DNA of 60,943 nt from an uncultured Collinsella sp. (GCA_900546775.1 UREM01000009.1:1-60943); one strand, 5' to 3'; positions 17,264 to 25,976 are shown, counted from the stretch's first letter. Program-made: numbers and translations. Notes: generated by a model not told the origin, from the letters alone.

Positions 17264-17324
17264 AGTGTGAAAAGCCTTCGGGCTTTTAGCGGCTGCGGGT
17301 ACCTGTACCTACAGCCGCATTTTT
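17264..17324 (+). ncRNA. Predicted small structured RNA upstream of abiF, with own terminator
   Basis: About 60 nt. Hairpin 1 is AAAAGCC-TTCG-GGCTTTT (17270-17287), a UUCG tetraloop. Hairpin 2 spans 17289-17318: GCGGCTG pairs with CAGCCGC, then one mismatch, then GGGTA pairs with TACCT around CCTG. TTTTT follows directly (17120-17124 offset, i.e. 17320-17324), making hairpin 2 an intrinsic terminator. The ribosome site GGAGG of the Abi_2 gene begins 7 nt after the T-run. A conserved 'abiF RNA' motif upstream of Abi_2 genes has been described by comparative genomics; I believe this is a member, but could not run the covariance model. Most transcripts should stop here, with some reading through into the protein gene. 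Confidence 0.7.
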
Positions 17325-17342
17325 CGTTTTGGAGGAACGATC

Positions 17343-18476
17343 ATGAAGGAGCGCCCGCTCATCCCGGCAGAACAACAGGTCGCCCACCTCGCAGAGCGGG
17401 GCGTCCGCTTCGACATAATGAGCCCCAAGGATGCAGTCGCGTTCCTCCGCGACAAGAACTTCTTCTTCAAGGTCAAGGCGTTTGCGAAGTGCTTCTCAAC
17501 GTATCGTAGCCCCGCGTCGGAGGGCTACGGACGCTACGTCAACCTAGACTTCGCCTACCTCACCGAGCTCACCAGACTCGACCACCACCTCCGCGAGCAC
17601 ATCCTCTCGATGACGCTTGACATCGAGCACTACATGAAGGTCCATCTAAACCGGACGATGATGGACGACGGCGCCGACGGGAAGGAGGTCCTCGACCTCC
17701 TTTTCGCCCACGAAAGGCTGCGTAAGGAGAGGATGCTGGAGGAGCGGTTCGATCCAAGCGGGTCAGAAGCCACCGTCGAGAGGATGAAGGCCATCGCCGA
17801 CCGGCTAGATGGGGTGGGCGGCAGCGATCGGGTGATGCTCTTCCTCGAGATGCTCCACATCGCCGAGGATCAGACTTTGGGGATAGACCCGGAGCACCTC
17901 GAGCGCAGCGTCTCGTACCTCGGAGACTCGAACTACACCCGGGACCTCGCGAATAAGTACGGCAGACGCGAGGACATGTACGTCTGGAACTACCTGGAAC
18001 TCGTCTCCTTCGGGGGAATCATCGCGCTTTACAAGTTCTACTTCTACGACCTCAGGAGGGAACGCAGCCAGGAGGCCGAATCCGTCAAGCAGCTCCTGTT
18101 CCCCGTGAAGGCCCTGCGCAACGCGGCCGCTCATAACGGCAACGTTCTGAACACGATCGGGCAGCGTCTACAGAAGCCCGTCGGCTCCATCGCGACGGCC
18201 GCGCGGGAGGAGCTCGGAATCGACCAGGAGCTCGTCGCCCTTACGAAGCGCTTCCCCGTCATCCACGACTTCACCGCACTCGTGCTCTGCTTCGATAGAA
18301 TTGTCAGCGATGCGGACGCGAGGTCGGAAAAGGCGGCAGGCCTGCGCACCCTGCGCGAGCGCTTCCTTGAGCACGCCGACTATTTCGAAAAGCAGATCGA
18401 GCTTGACCGAGGAATCAGGATGCTGGGGGAAGTCATGCGCTCGGGAGCCGATGTCATCTCTTCGAGCTCCCTATAG
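17343..18476 (+). CDS. abiF: Abi_2/AbiF-family HEPN abortive-infection protein
   Basis: A 377-residue protein of the Abi_2 (AbiD/AbiF) family. The N-terminal part has the family pattern: DIMSPKDAVAFLRDKNFFF near residue 24, an aromatic stretch YGRYVNLDFAYLTELTRLD and DIEHYMKVHLNR near 97. The C-terminal half carries an Rx4H HEPN motif, R259-NAAA-H264, followed by NGN, which is the expected ribonuclease site. Phage-abortive-infection and toxin-antitoxin roles are known for relatives, and this group has been proposed as kin of Cas13. GGAGG seven bases before the ATG gives strong translation. A structured RNA with its own promoter and terminator sits directly upstream, the usual partner layout. 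A 184-bp palindrome follows. Confidence 0.85.
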   Translation: MKERPLIPAEQQVAHLAERGVRFDIMSPKDAVAFLRDKNFFFKVKAFAKCFSTYRSPASEGYGRYVNLDFAYLTELTRLDHHLREHILSMTLDIEHYMKVHLNRTMMDDGADGKEVLDLLFAHERLRKERMLEERFDPSGSEATVERMKAIADRLDGVGGSDRVMLFLEMLHIAEDQTLGIDPEHLERSVSYLGDSNYTRDLANKYGRREDMYVWNYLELVSFGGIIALYKFYFYDLRRERSQEAESVKQLLFPVKALRNAAAHNGNVLNTIGQRLQKPVGSIATAAREELGIDQELVALTKRFPVIHDFTALVLCFDRIVSDADARSEKAAGLRTLRERFLEHADYFEKQIELDRGIRMLGEVMRSGADVISSSSL

Positions 18477-18680
18477 CTCTTCAGCCCCCTAATAGCCCCT
18501 TACCATTTGGGCCCCGCTCGAACAGAGTAGGTTCGAGTAGGTTCGAGCAACTCAGCAGCAATCCGACTACCCGCTGCATGAAAACCGCAGCTCAGACGCA
18601 TGACATGCCGTCCCATGAAGCAGCGGGTTCGGGTAAGAGTACGTCCGAGTGGTCAGAGTAGGGCCCGACTTCCCCCTCTT

Positions 18681-18864
18681 GGCGACGTGCAAAATCGCGA
18701 ATATTCAGCATCTCTCGATAGCCCCGCGGTGCCTCAGAGAGCCATAAAAGCAAAAACGGCCCCCGTTTTAGCGTCAATTAGAGCCAAAACGGGGGCCGTT
18801 CCGTGCTTCAACCAGCTGGTAAAAGCCTTTACCGTGCTGAATATTCGCGATTTTGCACGTCGCC
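18681..18864. repeat. 184-bp palindromic element with 30-bp perfect terminal inverted repeats
   Basis: The outer arms (18681-18710 and 18835-18864) are exact reverse complements over 30 bp, starting GGCGACGTGCAAAATCGCG. Inside is a second exact pair: AACGGCCCCCGTTTT (18755-18769) with 18786-18800. No open frame of note lies inside. It occupies the gap between abiF and the aldolase gene. Terminal inverted repeats and small size suit a MITE-like element, but no target duplication is obvious. Bases 18477-18680 show nothing beyond a short AGTAGGTTCGAG direct duplication near 18526-18547. Confidence 0.8.
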
Positions 18865-18881
18865 GCAGGGGGTACCCTTGC

Positions 18882-19586
18882 TTACGGCAGGATATGGAAG
18901 CCCAGAGCGGCGATATCCTTGGCAAATCCGCGCACGGTATCGAGCGAGACCTCGTACGGGTCACGTCCGATGTTCTTGCGCTTGGCCAGGATACTGTTGG
19001 GCACCGTGATGATCTGGCAACCGCAGGCCTCGGCCTGGTAAATGTTGATGAGCTCGCGCGTGGACGCCCACAGGACCTCGCAGTTTGGCTTGGCGGCGGC
19101 CTTCTTGACCGACTCCGTCATAAACGGAATGGGATCGACGCCGGTGTCGGCGATACGGCCGGCAAAGAGCGAGATGATGGACGGCGTCTCGGCGTCAACG
19201 GCCTCGACCATCTCGTCGACCTGCGCGGGCGTGAAGATGGTGGTGACGTTGACCTTAATGCCGTCGGCGGAAAGCTTGCGCACCAGCTCGGCGGTGGACT
19301 CGCCCTTAGTGGTCACGCACGGAATCTTGACGTAGACGTTCTCGGCCCAGGTAGCGATCTCGCGTGCCTCGACCTCCATGGTCTCTACGTCGTCGGCATA
19401 AACCTCAAACGAAACGGACACATCGGTGATGTGGGCCAGGACCTCCTTGGCAAATGCGCGGTAATCCGTCACGCCGCCCTTCTTCATAAGGGACGGGTTG
19501 GTTGTGAAGCCCTGAACGTTGCCGTTCTCGTACATGTCGAGCATGCCCTCGAGGTTTGCACCGTCAGCGAACACCTTGATTGCCAT
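18882..19586 (-). CDS. Transaldolase-like fructose-6-phosphate aldolase (FSA/TalC type)
   Basis: A 234-residue class I aldolase of the small transaldolase subgroup. GFTTNPSLMKKGG near residue 26 and the Schiff-base lysine in VYVKIPC (about residue 84) are visible, as are VTTIFTPAQV and SLFAGRIADTGVDP. Length fits FSA/TalC rather than full transaldolase (over 310). It may cleave fructose-6-phosphate or act as transaldolase, which sequence alone does not decide. The ATG at 19586 has AAAGGAA upstream. It is not part of the PTS operon: the HAD relic and a terminator lie between them. Confidence 0.85.
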   Translation of the reverse strand: MAIKVFADGANLEGMLDMYENGNVQGFTTNPSLMKKGGVTDYRAFAKEVLAHITDVSVSFEVYADDVETMEVEAREIATWAENVYVKIPCVTTKGESTAELVRKLSADGIKVNVTTIFTPAQVDEMVEAVDAETPSIISLFAGRIADTGVDPIPFMTESVKKAAAKPNCEVLWASTRELINIYQAEACGCQIITVPNSILAKRKNIGRDPYEVSLDTVRGFAKDIAALGFHILP

Positions 19587-19797
19587 CTGCCTGATTCCTT
19601 TCGCTTGCACATGGGCGTTAAACTGCTAAACACTTTACCTACGTTTATCAAGGCGTGAGCTGCGGTTTTTTATCTTCTCGGCGAACGGCATAAACGCTTT
19701 AGCGTTTTTGAGCACACCCTCCAGCGGCAAAACGATTTTGCAGGGCGAGCCGATTTGAGCCGCCCGCCGCGGGTGAACGGTAATTGGACGGTTCCCG

Positions 19798-20060
19798 CTA
19801 GATCAACCCAAAGTGGCGCATGGCGGTGACGGTACCGTCGTGTGCGACGTCGTCGGTCACGTAGTTGGCGACCGCCTTGACCTCGGGCATGGCGTTGCCC
19901 ATGGCAACAGCCGTCTCGACGGCGGCGAGCATGCCCAGGTCGTTGCCCGAATCGCCGAAGCCAAAAGTGCGCGCATTTCCCTCGCGGCCCAGATACGCCA
20001 GCGCTCGCGCCACGCCCACGCCCTTGTCGATGCCCTTGGGGCTCAGCTCGCGGTTTGCTT
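19798..20060 (-). pseudogene. C-terminal remnant of a Cof-type HAD phosphatase
   Basis: About 85 codons, read right to left, give a clear HAD C-terminus: ELSPKGIDKGVGVARAL, then TFGFGDSGNDLGMLAAVETAVAMGNA (motifs seen in separate parts), ANYVTDDVAHDGTV and a stop. The N-terminal two thirds, with the DxD nucleophile, is missing. The sequence upstream (20061-20175) stays open but has no HAD character. The truncation point lies just beyond the terminator of the PTS operon, consistent with loss during insertion or rearrangement of that sugar locus. An intact HAD of the same class is at 28393. Confidence 0.75.
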
Positions 20061-20151
20061 GCTGGGCTCGCTTGGAAGCTCGGCGGTAAACGCGTCTCCC
20101 AGTCAATCCGGCACCGCCGAGGCAAACCCCACACGCGCCCGCCAACGCAAA

Positions 20152-20186
20152 GGTCCGGCGGGACGCACCTAGCATCCCGCCGGACC
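20152..20186 (-). terminator. Terminator of the PTS/aldolase operon
   Basis: GGTCCGGCGGGA (20152-20163) pairs exactly with 20175-20186. On the minus strand it is followed by TTTGCG. It lies 33 nt after the esterase stop. Confidence 0.8.
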
Positions 20187-20219
20187 GTCACTCGTCCAGG
20201 AGGCCACCGCGACGAACCT

Positions 20220-21299
20220 CTAGATCTTCGCAAGCTCCTCGGAGATGACGCGGCAGACGTCCTCAGCCTGAGGCATCACGCCGTACATCTCGAAGAAGCC
20301 GTGGTCGCAGCCGCGATAGCGAATCGCGGTGACATCAACGCCCGCATCCTGCAGCCTCTTCGCGAACAGCTCATCCTGATAGCGCAGGTAGTCATACTCG
20401 GAAGAGATGATGACCGTGCGGGGGAACGCGCTCACGTCCTCCGCGAACAGGGCAGACACCCTCGGGTCGAGCATCTCCTCCGCATTGCCGTTGGTGTACA
20501 TCAGCGGCAGGTCATCATTGGCATTGCGAATGCGATCCACCCTGCTCAAAGCCTCGATCCTCTGGTCGTTCACAATCTCATAGAGGTCATAGGACCATTC
20601 CTCCGGAACGGGGCCGCCGTCGACGAGCGGATACAGCTCGGCCACGAGCTTGATCCTGTCCGCATGGGACCCGTCGAGGACGACGGCGTTGGTCAGGCTT
20701 CCGCCCGCGGAGTCGCCAGCCACGGCGACCCGCGTCGCGTCGACACCCAGCTCATCCGCATGCTCGACAAGCCAGTCGAGCGTCTTCACGCAGTCCTCGA
20801 CACCACCGGGGAACATCGTCTCGGGAGACAAGCGGTACTCCGGGTAGATCGCGACGCAGCCCGTTCGCTCCGCGATGTCGCGCAGGCAGTTCTCGTACTG
20901 GCCAATGTTGCCCACCATGAAGCCGCCGCCGTGGATGAACACGAGCGCGGCGGAGCCGCACCCGTGGCCCTCGGGCGTGAAGACGTGCAGGGGAATGCCC
21001 CTGTCGCCAAAGTTCATGACGACGGTCTTCTTGGCGACGTTCGAGCCCCTCACGACATGGGTCTCCTTGTTGGGAGCGGAGCGCCACGCGATCACGTCCA
21101 CCGGCCCCGCCGGCGCCGGGCCGGCGGCGAGCTTCGCATGGGCGCGCGCGTAGACGCGCGGATCGAGCACGCGCTCGCGCTCGTCTCCCGGCACGGGCTT
21201 CAGCAGGAGCTTCAGCCCGTTGGGCTCCACGACCTCCCTAGATCCACGCTCAAGCACTTCAAGCTCGGAAGTGGGGTACTTCCTCTCCTCGGTGCCCAT
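20220..21299 (-). CDS. Alpha/beta hydrolase, HSL-type carboxylesterase
   Basis: A 359-residue soluble hydrolase of the hormone-sensitive-lipase group. The oxyanion motif HGGG is at 123-126 and the nucleophile elbow GDSAGG has Ser197. The acid is likely the Asp in SSEYDYLR and the base the His in GCDHGFF. The N-terminal 70 residues form a cap. Its start is 2 nt after the aldo-keto reductase stop, so it is the last gene of the sugar operon. An esterase here suggests that the imported sugar carries acyl groups (for example acetyl), but that is inference. Confidence 0.88.
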   Translation of the reverse strand: MGTEERKYPTSELEVLERGSREVVEPNGLKLLLKPVPGDERERVLDPRVYARAHAKLAAGPAPAGPVDVIAWRSAPNKETHVVRGSNVAKKTVVMNFGDRGIPLHVFTPEGHGCGSAALVFIHGGGFMVGNIGQYENCLRDIAERTGCVAIYPEYRLSPETMFPGGVEDCVKTLDWLVEHADELGVDATRVAVAGDSAGGSLTNAVVLDGSHADRIKLVAELYPLVDGGPVPEEWSYDLYEIVNDQRIEALSRVDRIRNANDDLPLMYTNGNAEEMLDPRVSALFAEDVSAFPRTVIISSEYDYLRYQDELFAKRLQDAGVDVTAIRYRGCDHGFFEMYGVMPQAEDVCRVISEELAKI

Positions 21300-21301
21300 G
21301 G

Positions 21302-22246
21302 CTAGCCGATCTTCAGCTCGTCAAGCTTGGCGTCAAGCTTGGCCATCTCATCGGCGGAAAGCTCCCACTCGAACGTCTCGCAGTTCTGAATCGCGTGGGC
21401 GTCCGTGCGCACGCCAACGAGCGCGGTGCCCACGTACTCCTTCTGGGTGCTCCAGTTCACGGCGACCTGTGCCACGGGCTTGTCATGAGCCTCGGCGATC
21501 TCGTCCATGACCTTGAGCAGCTCCTGGACGCGCGAGAACTTGGGCTCCTGGAAGTAGTCGTAGAAGCCGCCACGAACATCGCCCTCCTCGAACTTCGGCA
21601 GCTCGCGGAACTTGCCCGACAGGATGCCCGCGCCAAGGGAGCCATAGGTGAAGGAGTCGATGCCACGCTCGTAGCCCCACTTGATAAGGTCCTCGGAGGA
21701 GCGGTCGACCATGGAGTAGGGCGGCTGCTGGACGTCGACCTGAGCGACCTTCTCGCACTCCTCGATCATCTCGGTCGTGAAGTTGGAGACGCCGATGTGG
21801 CGAATCTTGCCTTGCTCCTTGAGGAGCTGGAGGGCGCACATCGTCTCGGAGAACGGGGTCTTGGCGTCGGGCCAGTGCACGAAGTAGAAGTCGATGTAGT
21901 CGGTGCGGAGATTGCGCAGCGAGCTCTCGACCTCCCTCATGATGTTCTTGAACGAAGAGTCGCGGTCATAGCCGGCGGCGCTGGTAATCAGGCCAACCTT
22001 GGTCGAGAGCAGGTAGCTCTCTCGGTCGACGCCCCTGAGCGCGTTGCCGACGACCTTCTCGGACGCGCCGTTGCCATAGCACGGCGCGGTGTCAATGAGG
22101 TTGACGCCGTGATCGAGCATGGTGCGGATGGCGGACATGCTGGCGGCGTCATCGTTCTCACCAAAGGAGTCGCCGCCGATCGCCCAGGTGCCCACGGCGA
22201 GCTGGGAGACGTCAACGTCGGAGTTCTTGAGGTGCGTGTAGCGCAT
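21302..22246 (-). CDS. Aldo/keto reductase
   Basis: A 314-residue NADPH-type oxidoreductase with the TIM-barrel AKR fold. The catalytic tetrad is visible as Asp52 (NLIDTAP), Tyr57 (YGNG), Lys83 (STKVG) and His124 (FVHW). AAGGAGAG precedes the ATG. It follows the EIID gene by about 97 nt and is coupled to the esterase. In the operon it may reduce or oxidise the aldehyde or keto group of the incoming sugar or an aldolase product. Confidence 0.9.
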   Translation of the reverse strand: MRYTHLKNSDVDVSQLAVGTWAIGGDSFGENDDAASMSAIRTMLDHGVNLIDTAPCYGNGASEKVVGNALRGVDRESYLLSTKVGLITSAAGYDRDSSFKNIMREVESSLRNLRTDYIDFYFVHWPDAKTPFSETMCALQLLKEQGKIRHIGVSNFTTEMIEECEKVAQVDVQQPPYSMVDRSSEDLIKWGYERGIDSFTYGSLGAGILSGKFRELPKFEEGDVRGGFYDYFQEPKFSRVQELLKVMDEIAEAHDKPVAQVAVNWSTQKEYVGTALVGVRTDAHAIQNCETFEWELSADEMAKLDAKLDELKIG

Positions 22247-22343
22247 ATTCTCTCCTTCTAATGGGGCGGCACGCGTCGAATGTCCTCGATCGCGTGCCGC
22301 CAGGAATTGCCTTGAACAGGCTTCGGATGATCCGGAAACCGCC

Positions 22344-23180
22344 TTACACGATGCCCACGAGGCCGAGGACGAGCGCCAGAACCATGATGCCGACCAGGAT
22401 GATGTTGACGTTCACGTTCTTCTTGCGCAGGAGCCAGAGGACGACGAGCGTAAGTCCCAGAGGCACGATGCCCTTGAAGATCGAGTCGAGGTAGGTCTGG
22501 ATCATGACGGGGTCGGAGTCCTGAACCGGAATGGACAGGATCGTGTTGAATTGGACGTTCGCCGCGGTCATGGCGCCGATCATCACCAGGCCGATCGTGG
22601 AGGTCGCCTTGGTGATGAGCTTCATGAGACCACCCTCGTACATCTCGGAGATGAAGTTGGTGCCCATGCTGAAGCCGAGGTAGGTCATGAAGTATCGGCA
22701 GAGGATCGACGGGATGTTGTAGATCAGCAGGAACATGATCGCGCCGAGGGGCGAGCCGCTCATGGCGAGGTTAATGCCGATGCCGGCGGCGATAACACGC
22801 AGGACGCCCCAGAAGATTGCGTCGCCGATGCCGGACATCGGGCCCATCAGGGAGACCTTGATACCGTCGATGGACTCGGTGTCGAAGTCTTCGTGCTGCG
22901 AGTTCTCCCTCTCCATGGAGGCGACGAGGCCCATGGCGAACGTGCCGACGTTCTGGGTAATGTTGTACCAAGTCGTGTGACGCTTCATGGCGTCGGCACG
23001 AGCCTCGGGGTCATCGGCATAGTAGCGGTTAAGCGCGGGCTGGACGGAGTACAGCCAGCCGTCGGCGCCAGCCTTGACGGAACCGCCGGCGCAGGAAGCG
23101 AACACGGAGAAGGAGCGCAGGAAAATGCTGTTGAGCATCTTCTTGTCTTCAGGGCTCACATTCTTGGTCAGGTTGCTCAT
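22344..23180 (-). CDS. PTS mannose/fructose/sorbose-family IID component
   Basis: A 278-residue membrane subunit. The N-terminus holds the IID pattern LNSIFLRSFSVFASCAGG, and the family GPMSGIGDAIFW segment is near residue 108. A hydrophobic C-terminal hairpin (IILVGIMVLALVLGLVGIV) ends the protein. The ATG overlaps the IIC stop by 4 nt (ATGA). With IIC it forms the membrane channel through which the sugar passes while being phosphorylated. Confidence 0.93.
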   Translation of the reverse strand: MSNLTKNVSPEDKKMLNSIFLRSFSVFASCAGGSVKAGADGWLYSVQPALNRYYADDPEARADAMKRHTTWYNITQNVGTFAMGLVASMERENSQHEDFDTESIDGIKVSLMGPMSGIGDAIFWGVLRVIAAGIGINLAMSGSPLGAIMFLLIYNIPSILCRYFMTYLGFSMGTNFISEMYEGGLMKLITKATSTIGLVMIGAMTAANVQFNTILSIPVQDSDPVMIQTYLDSIFKGIVPLGLTLVVLWLLRKKNVNVNIILVGIMVLALVLGLVGIV

Positions 23181-23989
23181 GCGAAGAAATCCTCCTCGTC
23201 GCTGGTTACAGAGTCGCCGGAAACGGCCTGGGTGGCCACTCCCTTCTTGGTGAGATCGAAGATCTCCTTGTCGCGGAGGGCGGAGGCAACCGCGATGATG
23301 ACACCGAGAACTGCGATGGCGATCATCGGGAGGCCGAGGTACTGGTAGAGCGTAAAGCCCAAGAAGAAGTAGATGCTGAGCTCGGTGCTCCACAGCATCT
23401 GGAGCAGGAGCGCCATACCAACGGCGGGCAGGAGGGCACCCACGGCGTTGAGGCCGCTCATGACATTGGCCGGAATCTGGTTGACAATGGCGGCAACGGG
23501 CTCGGCGCCAAGGTAAACGCCGAGGAAGGCGATGAGGCCAAAGGCGGCGTACTTAACGAACCAGAGAACGAAGTGCTGAAGCGCGAGGCCCTTCTCGTTG
23601 CCCTCGGCGGCCATCTTGTCAAAGGTGGCTGCGAAGAACGCGAGGAACACGTTGTTCATGAAGATCGAGAGAAATGCGGTGACGACGCCCACGGGAACGG
23701 CCAGTGTGATGGCGGCACCCTGGTCGATACCAGCGCCAACGGTGAAGGCGACGGCGAGGGCGGTCGCGGTAACAGGCTCGGCGGAGATAGCGCCACCAAT
23801 GTTAACCGCGCCCATGAAGATCGCCTCGAGAGAGGCACCGATGATGGCACCGGTCTTGACGTCGCCCATCAGGAGGCCCGCAACGAGACCTACCACGAGA
23901 GGACGCTCGATCATGCACTGACCGAGAACCCAGTTGCCGCCGTAGCAAATCAGCACGGTCAACCAGGCCATTATTGCCAACCCAACCAT
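23177..23989 (-). CDS. PTS mannose/fructose/sorbose-family IIC component
   Basis: A 270-residue polytopic membrane protein with many helices. ERPLVVGLVAGLLMGD near residue 28 and LEAIFMGAVNIGGAISAEP near 54 (quoted in parts) are IIC hallmarks. The C-terminus ends in an acidic tail SDEEDFFA, curiously like the SEGDFFD tail of the IIA protein. AAAGGAAG precedes the ATG. It is coupled to IID and 46 nt downstream of IIB. Confidence 0.93.
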   Translation of the reverse strand: MVGLAIMAWLTVLICYGGNWVLGQCMIERPLVVGLVAGLLMGDVKTGAIIGASLEAIFMGAVNIGGAISAEPVTATALAVAFTVGAGIDQGAAITLAVPVGVVTAFLSIFMNNVFLAFFAATFDKMAAEGNEKGLALQHFVLWFVKYAAFGLIAFLGVYLGAEPVAAIVNQIPANVMSGLNAVGALLPAVGMALLLQMLWSTELSIYFFLGFTLYQYLGLPMIAIAVLGVIIAVASALRDKEIFDLTKKGVATQAVSGDSVTSDEEDFFA

Positions 23990-24035
23990 TTGACTTCCTT
24001 TCTTTCATTTCATTTGGCCGCCTGGCCAAATCCCC

Positions 24036-24539
24036 TTATTTCCCCGCCGCCTCGATCAGACTCTTGAGAGGAGTCTTGGGATTGGACGGGATAAGCTGAT
24101 GGAAAACCGGAATACCCTGCTCGCAAAGCTCCTTCGCGGCCTCGAGCTCATCCGGGTTGAGCATGATCGTGGAGTTGAGGGCGACCTTGCTATCCGGATC
24201 GGACTTGTCGAAGCGGCCGACGTTGGCAACGTTCACGCCCTCAATCTTGCCCGGCGCGCCCTTAACGAGCTCAAGCACGTCACGCACGCAGTTGGTGAGC
24301 GCGAAGATGCGCATGGAGTCCGCGCGCGGATCGTTCGCGATGCGGCAGGCATCCGGAACGTCCTTGACGAGGAGTTTCTGGCCCGCCGGCGTACCCATGG
24401 AAAGCGTCATGCGAAGGGCGTCGCTCTCCACGGCGTGCTTGTTGGCGACGATGATCCTGGTGGTGTTGAGCTCCTTGGTCCACACCAGGGCGACCTGTCC
24501 GTGAATCAGACGGTCATCGACTCGAACCTGAACAATCAT
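24036..24539 (-). CDS. PTS mannose/fructose/sorbose-family IIB component
   Basis: A 167-residue cytoplasmic phosphocarrier. The phospho-accepting His13 sits in VRVDDRLIHGQV, the standard motif for the mannose family. Length is normal. It takes phosphate from IIA and hands it to the sugar in the IIC/IID channel. It lies 29 nt after the IIA stop. Confidence 0.93.
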   Translation of the reverse strand: MIVQVRVDDRLIHGQVALVWTKELNTTRIIVANKHAVESDALRMTLSMGTPAGQKLLVKDVPDACRIANDPRADSMRIFALTNCVRDVLELVKGAPGKIEGVNVANVGRFDKSDPDSKVALNSTIMLNPDELEAAKELCEQGIPVFHQLIPSNPKTPLKSLIEAAGK

Positions 24540-24568
24540 TGCTTCCTCTCTCTACTTGTTAGTACTCT

Positions 24569-24997
24569 CTAATCAAAGAAGTCTCCCTCGGACTCCTCGT
24601 TGTCCGCGGCCTTGCTCGGAGGCTCGACGACCTGCATCGTCGCCCTCGCCAGTTCGACGCTCTGCTTGATCGAATCTGCCGTGACCGGCTCGGCGCCGAG
24701 GAGCGTCTCGATCACGAGGCCGAGGTTCATACCGGTGACGTGGACGATCCCGCGCTTCTCCGGCTCCATAAGGACGACCTTCTGGAAGACGGAACCACCG
24801 TAGATGTCGGTGAAGATGATGGCCTCGTCCTCAGGGCCCACCGAGTCAATAAAGGCCTGGATGCGAGGGATGAAATCGGAGTCGTCCACGTAGCAGTCAA
24901 CTGCCTCCACCATGTCCGCCATGCCGGTCAGGATTCCGATCGAGCTCCTGATTCCGCTTGCGAGGTGGCCGTGCGACGCGACAAGAACTTTCTTCAT
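24569..24997 (-). CDS. PTS mannose-family IIA component
   Basis: A 142-residue cytoplasmic domain with the active His9 in LVASHGHLASG, and FTDIYGGSVFQ near 63 as in the family. The tail is acidic (NEESEGDFFD). It is a separate protein rather than fused to IIB as in E. coli ManX. It starts 10 nt after the aldolase stop, so the aldolase and PTS genes are one transcript. Confidence 0.92.
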   Translation of the reverse strand: MKKVLVASHGHLASGIRSSIGILTGMADMVEAVDCYVDDSDFIPRIQAFIDSVGPEDEAIIFTDIYGGSVFQKVVLMEPEKRGIVHVTGMNLGLVIETLLGAEPVTADSIKQSVELARATMQVVEPPSKAADNEESEGDFFD

Positions 24998-25007
24998 CGA
25001 GTCTCTC

Positions 25008-25862
25008 CTAGAGCGAATAGTGGTTGGGGTTCAGAAGCTGGATCTTGCTGACGACGAACGCGCGCATGTCGGGGGCGGCGTCCATCAGGAGGCCTATGCC
25101 GTTGCCGTCGTTCTTACCGGAGTTGATGTCCTTCTCGAAGGCGCGGTACATGGAACGGAAGTACTCCGTGGCGATGTTGAACTTACTCATGCCGAGGTTC
25201 ACGGCCTCCTGGAGCTGCTCGTCGGGGATGTCGGAGCATCCGTGCATGACGAGGGGGACGCTGACGGCCTCCCTGCAGGCCTTGATGCGCTCCATGTCGA
25301 GGTTCGGGACCTTGACATAGGGGCCGTGGGCATTGCCGACGGCGATGGCGAGCGAGCCGCAACCGGTGCCCTCGACAAACTCCTCGGCGAGGTTCGGGTC
25401 GGTGTAGTGGTCGCTGTTCACGAAGTCGTTGGCGTCAGAGCCGTTGCCGACATGGCCGAGCTCGGCCTCGATGTCGACGTCGAAGATCTTGGCGACCTGG
25501 ACGACGTCCTTCGTGAGCTGGAAGTTCTCCTCATAGGAAAGTGAGGAGCCGTCGACCATGACGGATGGGAAGCCGGCCTTGACGCCCTTGACGGCGATCT
25601 CGTAACCAGCGGAGTGATCCTGGTGGACGGCGACGGGCACGCTCGCGCGCTCGGCGTAATAGCGGGCGGCGAAGGCGATGATGTCGAGGGCGCAGTGGTC
25701 CTCGAAGCCAGGCCAGTACTGGATGATGATGGGCATGTGCTCATCCTCGGCGGCCTGGATCGCATAACGGATGGTCTCCGTATTGATGACGTTAATCGCG
25801 GGCACGCCATAGTGGTGCTCGGTCGCATGTTGAAGAAGCTCGTTGACCTTGATGAGTGACAT
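25008..25862 (-). CDS. Class II ketose-bisphosphate aldolase (GatY/KbaY/FbaA family)
   Basis: A 284-residue zinc aldolase. VPVAVHQDHSAG near residue 73 contains the zinc His and the catalytic Asp; IEAELGHVG and GNAHGPY supply further active-site and zinc residues, and VMHGCSDIPDE is the C-terminal phosphate loop. Relatives cleave fructose- or tagatose-1,6-bisphosphate. It sits first in the block before IIA, so it probably acts on the phosphorylated imported sugar. No matching 1-phosphate kinase, isomerase or deacetylase is present nearby, so either housekeeping enzymes supply those steps or the substrate differs from galactitol/GalNAc. Confidence 0.88.
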   Translation of the reverse strand: MSLIKVNELLQHATEHHYGVPAINVINTETIRYAIQAAEDEHMPIIIQYWPGFEDHCALDIIAFAARYYAERASVPVAVHQDHSAGYEIAVKGVKAGFPSVMVDGSSLSYEENFQLTKDVVQVAKIFDVDIEAELGHVGNGSDANDFVNSDHYTDPNLAEEFVEGTGCGSLAIAVGNAHGPYVKVPNLDMERIKACREAVSVPLVMHGCSDIPDEQLQEAVNLGMSKFNIATEYFRSMYRAFEKDINSGKNDGNGIGLLMDAAPDMRAFVVSKIQLLNPNHYSL

Positions 25863-25976
25863 CTTTGTCTTCCTTTCACCTGAATAATCATTGGATCGGA
25901 CAGTTCTCAGCTCGTCAGCTGGTTGAACACGAAGCGAAGCGCGAGGCAGGCAGGCGCTTGCGAGGCGCGGTGGAGC

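Noticed and set aside
20176..20233. Extending the HAD relic to an intact small gene starting at 20175
   Set aside because: The part before about 20060 has no HAD character and the start lies inside the operon terminator hairpin.
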